A stretch of 32,668 nt of DNA, from positions 1 through 32,668 of the forward strand of contig JAJCXS010000086.1 in NCBI GenBank assembly GCA_029263335.1, in the 5' to 3' direction. Position numbers and translations under genes: made by a program. The notes under the pieces are model-generated. The model ran no database searches, was not told where the DNA came from, and saw only the letters and a program-made list of their open reading frames with translations. The DNA is from Acidobacteriota bacterium. Its GTDB lineage: Bacteria > Acidobacteriota > UBA890 > WLXD01. This document shows positions 27,154-32,668 of this stretch, piece by piece (positions within the stretch are counted from its first letter, which is position 1; the number at the start of each line of letters is the position of its first letter).

Positions 27154-29525
27154 TGCGAATCATGCACGTCATCGAGTCGCTCGAGCACGGTGGCGCCGAG
27201 GCTGTGGTTGTCGACCTTGCCGCCGCCTGTAGCCAGGACCACGAGGTCACGATTTGCTGCGTGAAGCAGTGTGGCGGCCTGGCAGACCGACTCGATGCGA
27301 ATGTGGGACTGATCTGTCTTGATCGCGGCGAAGGGAACGATTTCACTTTGCCGTGGCGGATCGCTCGGGAGGCGCGCAGGCGAGGTATCGAAGTGTTGCA
27401 CTCGCACTCGTGGGGAGTGTTCCTGGAGACCGTTGCTGCTGCGTGGCTGAGCGGCGTTCGTGTCGTGCACACCGTTCACGGTCCGTACCTGCGACATGGC
27501 AGTAGCCGCCGACAGCGGATGCGCGCTCGGTTGCGCCGGGCCCTTGAACGACTCGCAGCTCGTCGTGTCGACGGTATCGCTTGCGTGGCGGCGACCGTTC
27601 GGGAGTTCGTGGTGGACGAAATGCGACTGCCCACGCGCGTATCGGTGATTCACAACGGCATTCCCGACTATGTGGCCTCGCCAAGTACGCCGGCGAACGA
27701 CGCGCGCCGCTTGATCTCGGTTGGGCGGCTCGCTTCCGTGAAGGCCTACGACGTGATGCTGCGGGCGTTCGCGCAGGTCAGTCACAACCGACCATGCGTG
27801 CGGCTCACTCTGGTCGGAGATGGTCCCGAGCGCGAAAACCTCGAGCGGCTGGCGGAGCGCCTCTGTATCGGGTCGACCGTCGACTTCGTGGGATTTCGCG
27901 ACGATGTTGCTGACTTGCTGGCACAACAGGACCTGTTTGTCTTGTCCTCACAGCACGAGGGCATCTCGATCGCCATTCTCGAAGCCATGCGCGCCGGCCT
28001 GCCGGTGGTTGCGACCCACGTGGGCGGCGTCCCCGACACGGTTGTCGACGGTGTGACGGGTGTATTGGTGCCGCCTGACGACGCTCAGGCGCTGGCGGCA
28101 GCTATCGATCAATTGCTGGAGACACCGTGCAGTCTGCGTGCCATTGGAGCGGCGGGCCGGTCCGTGCAGCAGCGCCACTTCTCGCTCCAGCGCATGCGCG
28201 ATCAGTATCTTGGACTCTACGGGGTCGAGACCTCGAGGTCCGACGCCACGGACCTCGGGGCCAAGGCGGAGAACGCTCCCCTCAGGATTCTCTATCACCA
28301 TCGAACGCAGGGGCGCGGCGCCGAGGGCGTGCACATCGCCAGTATCGTGCGGGCGCTGGAGTCCATGGGACACCATGTCACGGTCCTTGGCCCACCGGGG
28401 GTGAACGCAATGGCCACGGCGGGAGCCGCGCCGGTGGACAAGTCGGCGGTGCGTACCCGCGGTGCGAGTTCGTTATGGAAGCTGATCAGCCGGCACGCCC
28501 CGGGCTGGTTGTTCGAGTTCGCCGAGATCGGCTACAACGTGCTCGCCTGGTGGCGGCTACGGCAAGCGTGGCGGCGTGGTGAATACGACCTGATCTACGA
28601 ACGCTACGCGTTCTGCCTGGTCGCCGGAGCGCGTTTCGCGTCGCGTCGCGGAGTGCCGTTTGTGCTCGAGGCCAACGAGGTCAACGGCCTCGACGAACGA
28701 GCCCGGCCGCAAGCCATGCCGCAGCTTTGCGACCGCTTCGAGGCCGATCTGTTCGCACGTTGCACCGGCATTCTCACCGTGTCCTCTTACCTTCGTCGCC
28801 GCGTTCTGCGACGGGGTGTTCATCCGCAGCGGGTGCGCGTTGTGCCCAATGCGATCGATCCAGCGATGCTGCGGCCGATCTCCCAGCGTCAGTCCGTTGA
28901 GCGCGAAGCCCGGCGGGAGGGTCTCCGTCAACGCTACGCCCTAGCCGGCAAGACGGTCATAGGATTTGCCGGCTGGTTCGATCATTGGGACCGCCTCGAT
29001 CTCCTACTCGAGGCAGTGCAACGGCTGAGTCCGCAGCACCCCAATTTGATCGCCATGTTGATCGGCGACGGGCCGATGACCCCTGAACTGGCCGAGCATG
29101 CGCGGGCTCTCGGGGTGGACGGCCGGGTGATCTTCACCGGCGCCGTGCCGCGGGCTGAGATGGACGATCATCTCGCGCTACTCGACGTAGCGGTGCTGCC
29201 GCATTCAAACCGCTTCGGTTCGCCGGTGGTGCTTTTCGAGTTCATGGCCCAAGGCCTTCCGGTTGTCGCTCCACGGCTCGATCCCATCACCGACGTTCTG
29301 AGCGACGGTGTTACCGGCGTGTTGTTCGAGCCGCTCGATGTGGACGAGATGGTCGAAGCCATTGGTGCGGTGCTGGAGTCGGGCGAACTGCGCCGGCGTT
29401 TGAGCGAGACGGCCCGGTATCGAGTTGCCACGGAACATACCTGGGAGCGCAACGCAGCAGCCCTGCTCGCGGCGGGTGGATTCGAGCCGGCCTTGCCGCC
29501 GGAAGAGCGGCGTCTTGCGAGCTGA
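27153..29525 (+). CDS. Two-domain glycosyltransferase (fused GT4-GT4)
   Basis: The 790 residues hold two complete GT-B modules. The first (about 1-360) begins MRIMHVIESLEHGGAEAVVV and ends after SSQHEGISIAILEAMRAGLP with its E-x7-E motif, followed by THVGGVPDTVVDGVTGVLVP. The second (about 385-780) begins LRILYHHRTQGRGAEGVHIA. It has GFAGWFDHWDRLDLLLEAV, MLIGDGPMTPELAEHA and NRFGSPVVLFEFMAQGLPVVAP. There the first Glu of the motif is replaced, as in the GSP-type GT4 subgroup. An approximately 20-residue link (SRSDATDLGAKAENA) joins them. Both may add successive sugars in one chain. The ATG at 27153 overlaps the previous stop by one base. No frameshift is seen, and the fusion is continuous. 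Confidence 0.92.
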   Translation: MRIMHVIESLEHGGAEAVVVDLAAACSQDHEVTICCVKQCGGLADRLDANVGLICLDRGEGNDFTLPWRIAREARRRGIEVLHSHSWGVFLETVAAAWLSGVRVVHTVHGPYLRHGSSRRQRMRARLRRALERLAARRVDGIACVAATVREFVVDEMRLPTRVSVIHNGIPDYVASPSTPANDARRLISVGRLASVKAYDVMLRAFAQVSHNRPCVRLTLVGDGPERENLERLAERLCIGSTVDFVGFRDDVADLLAQQDLFVLSSQHEGISIAILEAMRAGLPVVATHVGGVPDTVVDGVTGVLVPPDDAQALAAAIDQLLETPCSLRAIGAAGRSVQQRHFSLQRMRDQYLGLYGVETSRSDATDLGAKAENAPLRILYHHRTQGRGAEGVHIASIVRALESMGHHVTVLGPPGVNAMATAGAAPVDKSAVRTRGASSLWKLISRHAPGWLFEFAEIGYNVLAWWRLRQAWRRGEYDLIYERYAFCLVAGARFASRRGVPFVLEANEVNGLDERARPQAMPQLCDRFEADLFARCTGILTVSSYLRRRVLRRGVHPQRVRVVPNAIDPAMLRPISQRQSVEREARREGLRQRYALAGKTVIGFAGWFDHWDRLDLLLEAVQRLSPQHPNLIAMLIGDGPMTPELAEHARALGVDGRVIFTGAVPRAEMDDHLALLDVAVLPHSNRFGSPVVLFEFMAQGLPVVAPRLDPITDVLSDGVTGVLFEPLDVDEMVEAIGAVLESGELRRRLSETARYRVATEHTWERNAAALLAAGGFEPALPPEERRLAS

Positions 29526-30819
29526 ACGAACGCCAAGCCGCAACCGCAGGGGCGCGATGGTGGTGCTGCTGGCAGCGCTTGTCGCAGCGACGGCCGGCGG
29601 CCCCGCGAGATCGGAACCGCGGCAAACCTGCGCCGACGAGCGCGTTCATTGTGTGGGCGATGCCGACAGCTTCGAGTACCAGGACATTCAACATGCCGTG
29701 GACGCCGCGGGGCCCGGGCATGTCGTCTGGGTCGAGGCGGGCGAGTATCCCGGTTTTCGTGTTCGCCGCGGTGGGAGCCGGGAGCGACCGTTGCAGATCG
29801 CGGCAGCCGTCGGCGTGGTGATCGTCGGCCCCGAGCCTTTCAGCCAGGAGAGTATCTACCTGGAGAACGTCTCGTGGGTCGTGCTCGAGGGGTTTACCGT
29901 CCAGCGTGATGGCGCTCCGGGGATCGGCATCGGCGCCCACGACGCCCGTCCGCACGCACCGATGCGAGGCCTGGTAATCCGCAACAATGTCGTGCGCGAC
30001 TCGGGCAGCACCAACATCTACCTGTCGCAAGCAGCCGAGTCGGTGATCGAGGGTAATGTCGCCTCCGGTTCGGTACAGAGCCACGGCATTTACCTGGCGA
30101 ATGCCGGCTCCGATGACACCATCGTGCGGGGCAACAATTGCTACGGCAATGCCAAGAACGGCATCCACTTCAACGGCGATCTGGCATCTACCGGCGATGG
30201 CCTGCAGAGGGGACTCACCATCGAGGCCAACATTCTGCACGGCAACCGGGCGAATGGTCTGAATCTCGACGGGGTGCAAGCGAGCCGTGTTAGCAACAAC
30301 CTGGTCTTCGGCAACGGGCGCCATGCCCTGCGGGCCTACGCGATCGACGGCGCCGCCGGGCCCGTGGCTCTGACGCTCGTCAACAACACCTTCGTCGGCA
30401 ACGGCGGCTGGGCCGTCAAGCTGAGCGAGGACGGCGGCGGCCACACGTTCTTCAACAACATCCTCTTGTCGACAGCAGGCAGCATTGTCGTTGGCAACCC
30501 CGAGTTCACCAGCGATCACAACCTGGTGTCGGGTCCGTTCTCGTCCGATACCGAACGGAACCTCCTGTCGCTCGACGAGTGGCGGTCACTGGGCTTCGAC
30601 CAGTCGTCGCTGTCGGAGGCAAGCAACGGTCTGTTCGTCGGTGTTGCGGAGAACGACTATCGGCTCGCGGATCGGTCGCCCGCCGCGCTCGCCGGCGTGA
30701 CCACCTTCAACAGGGTCGACGCGCCGCAACTCGATCTGACCGGCGCGCCGCGATCGGGCCCACGCCTGGCGCTGGGCGCGTTCGTTGCCGGCCAAGACGC
30801 CGCGGTGCGCGGTCGCTAG
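29515..30819 (+). CDS. Secreted right-handed beta-helix protein, copy 1
   Basis: I prefer TTG 29515 (434 residues). GGAAGAG stands upstream, and the start gives an Arg-rich n-region (MRAERTPSRNRRGA) before the hydrophobic MVVLLAALVAATAGG. ATG 29557 is the alternative. After a Cys pair (CADERVHC) come beta-helix turns rich in Asn and Gly: NIYLSQAAESVIEGNVA, SHGIYLANAGSDDT, NNCYGNAKNGIHFNGD, ANGLNLDGVQASRVSNN and FNNILLSTAGS. The fold is shared by polysaccharide lyases, epimerases and pectinase-like enzymes. I see no decisive catalytic motif, so it may process or bind the secreted glycan in the periplasm or outside the cell. It overlaps the glycosyltransferase gene by 11 bases and is a paralog of the next gene. 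Confidence 0.85.
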   Translation: MRAERTPSRNRRGAMVVLLAALVAATAGGPARSEPRQTCADERVHCVGDADSFEYQDIQHAVDAAGPGHVVWVEAGEYPGFRVRRGGSRERPLQIAAAVGVVIVGPEPFSQESIYLENVSWVVLEGFTVQRDGAPGIGIGAHDARPHAPMRGLVIRNNVVRDSGSTNIYLSQAAESVIEGNVASGSVQSHGIYLANAGSDDTIVRGNNCYGNAKNGIHFNGDLASTGDGLQRGLTIEANILHGNRANGLNLDGVQASRVSNNLVFGNGRHALRAYAIDGAAGPVALTLVNNTFVGNGGWAVKLSEDGGGHTFFNNILLSTAGSIVVGNPEFTSDHNLVSGPFSSDTERNLLSLDEWRSLGFDQSSLSEASNGLFVGVAENDYRLADRSPAALAGVTTFNRVDAPQLDLTGAPRSGPRLALGAFVAGQDAAVRGR

Positions 30820-30823
30820 CGGG

Positions 30824-30871
30824 GCCCCCTCCGGGGCACGGCCGTCGTTGGCCCCGCGATCTTCGCGCGGG
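30824..30871 (+). repeat. Two GC-rich hairpins between the beta-helix genes
   Basis: The 136-base gap between the paralogs holds two stems. GCCCC-CTCC-GGGGC covers 30824-30828 and 30833-30837. CCCGCG-N7-CGCGGG covers 30853-30858 and 30866-30871. Neither is followed by a clear T tract (TGGCTTT only). They could weaken or stabilise the downstream transcript rather than end it. No promoter is evident in the gap. Confidence 0.5.
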
Positions 30872-30955
30872 TGGCTTTGGGCTTCGGACTGACGGGCACA
30901 GCGGGCAAAATTGACGGTGGAAGTGTGTGTCGTTCGGAACCAGAGGAAATGCCGC

Positions 30956-32251
30956 GTGCGGCGATCTTTCGGTCGTAATCGTTTGCTCGTTCTGACGCTG
31001 ACGGGGCTAGCCCTGTCAGCGTCCGAAGGCCCGGCCATGGGCGCGGGCGAGGTGATACGTTGCGGCCGCGCAGATACGCTGTGCGTCGATGTCGACGCTG
31101 GCGACCAGCAGGAATTTCGCACCATCCAGGCTGCCGTGAAGCGTGCCCGTGCGGGGGACACCGTCGTCGTGTTTCCCGGGGACTACGCGGGATTCCGCGT
31201 CACCCGATCGGGCACCGCCAAGCGGCGCATCGTGATCGTTGGTCGCCCCGGGGCGCGCATCACCAGTCCGGAGTCTGGTGGCGACGAAGGTATTCACCTG
31301 CGACGCGCCAGTTTCGTGACGGTGCGTGGCTTCGAGGTGCTGGCGCAGGGCATGCGTCGCGGAATCGCCGCGCGGGATGCTCGCGCCAACAAACCGGCGC
31401 GGGGCATTGAAATCCTCGACAACGTGGTCATCGGGGCCGAGTCGACGAACATCTATCTGTCGCACGTGGCCGAAGCACTCGTAGCCGACAACGTCGCGCG
31501 CGACTCTCGAGGCAGCCACGGCATCTACCTGGCAAACGCCGGCTCGGATGATACCGAGCTACGCAACAACACCTGCTATGGCAACGCCAAGAACGGCATC
31601 CATTTCAACGGCGATGCGCGCCTTGGCGGTGACGGCGTACACACCGGGCTCGTCGTCGATGGCAATCTGCTGTTCGACAACGCCGCCAACGGTCTGGATG
31701 CCGATGGCGTGCGCGATAGTTCCTTCATCAACAACGTCGTCCACAACAACGGCCGCCACGGGCTGCGCGGGTTCGCGATCGACGCCGCGGCTGGCCCGGC
31801 CAACCTGGTAATCGCGAACAATACGTTCGCCGACAATCGAGGTTGGGCAGTCAAACTGACCCAAGACGACGGTGGTCACACTGTCTTCAACAACATCCTG
31901 TTGTCGAAAACCGGAAGCCTGGCGGTCGAAGGGGATCTCGCTGCCGACTACAACGTCGGTACACGCTACTCGCTGGATGGCGAGAGCACGGTCACTAGTT
32001 TGGCTGGGTGGCGTGCGGCGGGGCACGGGATGCACTCGTTCCAGGCCACACGCAACAAGCTGTTCACCAAGGCGAAGAAGAAGGACTTCACCCTGAAGAC
32101 AAGTTCGCCCGCCGTGGATGCCGGGATCGATCGGCTTGCCGGGACTCCGGCACCTCGGCGAGCGGTCGATGGGGTTCGCCGCCCGCAGGGCTCCGCCGAG
32201 GACATCGGCGCCTACGAGCGTGTCGTCGCGCGCCTGGGGGTGCGACGGTGA
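30956..32251 (+). CDS. Secreted right-handed beta-helix protein, copy 2
   Basis: I choose GTG 30956 (431 residues), preceded by AGAGGA at 30942-30947. It gives a good signal peptide (MRRSFGRNRLLVLTLTGLAL). The longer frame from TTG 30911 adds 15 residues without a ribosome-binding site. The body repeats the pattern of the previous gene: RTIQAAVKRARAGDTVVVFPG, IYLSHVAEALVADNVA, SHGIYLANAGSDDTELRNN, CYGNAKNGIHFNGD, RGWAVKLTQDDGGHTVFNNI. A C-terminal RLAGTPAPRRAVDGVRRP and EDIGAYERV is a common ending of secreted beta-helix proteins. The shared blocks show a tandem duplication that has since diverged. The target glycan is unknown. The stop overlaps the next start (GTGA). Confidence 0.87.
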   Translation: MRRSFGRNRLLVLTLTGLALSASEGPAMGAGEVIRCGRADTLCVDVDAGDQQEFRTIQAAVKRARAGDTVVVFPGDYAGFRVTRSGTAKRRIVIVGRPGARITSPESGGDEGIHLRRASFVTVRGFEVLAQGMRRGIAARDARANKPARGIEILDNVVIGAESTNIYLSHVAEALVADNVARDSRGSHGIYLANAGSDDTELRNNTCYGNAKNGIHFNGDARLGGDGVHTGLVVDGNLLFDNAANGLDADGVRDSSFINNVVHNNGRHGLRGFAIDAAAGPANLVIANNTFADNRGWAVKLTQDDGGHTVFNNILLSKTGSLAVEGDLAADYNVGTRYSLDGESTVTSLAGWRAAGHGMHSFQATRNKLFTKAKKKDFTLKTSSPAVDAGIDRLAGTPAPRRAVDGVRRPQGSAEDIGAYERVVARLGVRR

Positions 32252-32668
32252 ACCTCTATCAGGACGTCCTTTTCCGTGGATTCGATCTGCTACGCGGTCG
32301 GCACAACGTTGCCAGGCTGAAGTTCTTGCGGCGCTCGCAGTACTGGACTCCCGAGCGGCTGCAAGCGTGGCAACTGCAGCGACTGAACGAGCTGCTGGAA
32401 CGGGCGACGAGTTCATCGCCGTTCCATCAAGAGCGCTTGGGCGGGCTGCAGCTGCCATTACGCAGTCTCGACGAGCTGCGCGTGCTTCCCATCCTGACCG
32501 GCACCGAGATTCGCGAGCATCGCGAGTGCATCAAGACGGTGGGACTGTCACCTTCGCGCTATGTGTGGGCCCGCACCGGAGGGTCTACCGGCGAACCCAC
32601 GCATTACTACTGGGACAAGCGCGGGCAGGACTGGAATCGCGGCAGCGTGTACCGCTCGGCTGAGTGGG
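32248..32668 (+). CDS. CapK/PaaK-like AMP-forming ligase family protein, N-terminal part
   Basis: A frame opens at GTG 32248 and continues past the window edge for 140 codons. GTG overlaps the previous stop (GTGA), the same coupling as elsewhere in the operon. The protein begins MNLYQDVLFRGFDLLRGR and later has WQLQRLNELLERATSSSPFH and LRVLPILTGTEIREH. The diagnostic block is WARTGGSTGEPTHYYWDK, the AMP-binding loop of the phenylacetate-CoA ligase/coenzyme F390 synthetase family. Members of this CapK-like group are common in capsule and EPS loci, where their substrate is usually unknown. The C-terminal domain is not in the window. Confidence 0.85.
   Translation, partial: MNLYQDVLFRGFDLLRGRHNVARLKFLRRSQYWTPERLQAWQLQRLNELLERATSSSPFHQERLGGLQLPLRSLDELRVLPILTGTEIREHRECIKTVGLSPSRYVWARTGGSTGEPTHYYWDKRGQDWNRGSVYRSAEW

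Noticed and set aside
29311..30519. 402-codon open frame on the minus strand
   Set aside because: It is antisense to the end of the fused glycosyltransferase and the first beta-helix gene, both supported by motifs and coupled starts.

Overview
The window is high-GC Gram-negative chromosome. Evidence for this is lpxC (lipid A synthesis), an outer-membrane polysaccharide export apparatus, dense coding with ATGA/GTGA overlaps, and many GTG and TTG starts. The order yebC-ruvC-ruvA-ruvB-queA, an NtrYX-type pair beside lpxC, and a zinc-ribbon/RDD protein pair suggest a deltaproteobacterium-like lineage (Myxococcota, Desulfobacterota or Binatota-like). The lineage is an inference from gene style, not a measured placement. 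I saw no tRNA, rRNA, CRISPR array or insertion sequence.

Layout. (1) 1-176, minus: the 5' end of an exported protein with a very strong Shine-Dalgarno. (2) 344-6245, plus: housekeeping operon yebC-ruvC-ruvA-ruvB-queA-dciA-like-purH. (3) 6263-9030, minus: a two-gene unit made of a zinc-ribbon protein followed by a long acidic disordered protein with a C-terminal RDD membrane domain. It has its own sigma70-like promoter. (4) 9245-14005, minus: a 30-codon leader ORF coupled by ATGA to lpxC, then an NtrY-like membrane histidine kinase and an NtrX-like sigma54 activator, closed by an intrinsic terminator. (5) 14207-32668, plus: an exopolysaccharide (EPS) locus. It begins with a GT4 glycosyltransferase and a sigma54 enhancer-binding regulator whose receiver domain has lost its phospho-acceptor Asp. 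A near-perfect -24/-12 sigma54 promoter follows at 16946-16961. Behind it is a run of at least 15 kb of tightly packed genes: Poly_export/SLBB exporter, outer-membrane beta-barrel, Wzz/GumC chain-length protein, BY-type tyrosine kinase, Wzx-type flippase, NodB deacetylase, membrane GT2, an uncharacterised metal-motif protein, a fused double GT4, two tandem paralogous beta-helix proteins and the start of a CapK/PaaK-like ligase.

How it may work: the EPS genes look like a Wzx-dependent assembly, length-control and export line. The exporter, chain-length protein, kinase and NodB deacetylase resemble those of the exosortase-associated (XrtA/PEP-CTERM) EPS loci. No exosortase, Wzy polymerase or initiating phosphoglycosyltransferase is visible here, so they may lie beyond the right edge. 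The local sigma54 activator and the sigma54 promoter form a plausible regulator-target pair.

The most unusual items are five: the leader ORF coupled to lpxC with an internal hairpin; the phosphorylation-blind regulator next to a textbook sigma54 promoter; the BY-kinase whose N-terminal 165 residues look like a degenerate ExeA-type ATPase; the two-domain glycosyltransferase; and the uncharacterised His/Asp-rich protein in the EPS operon.
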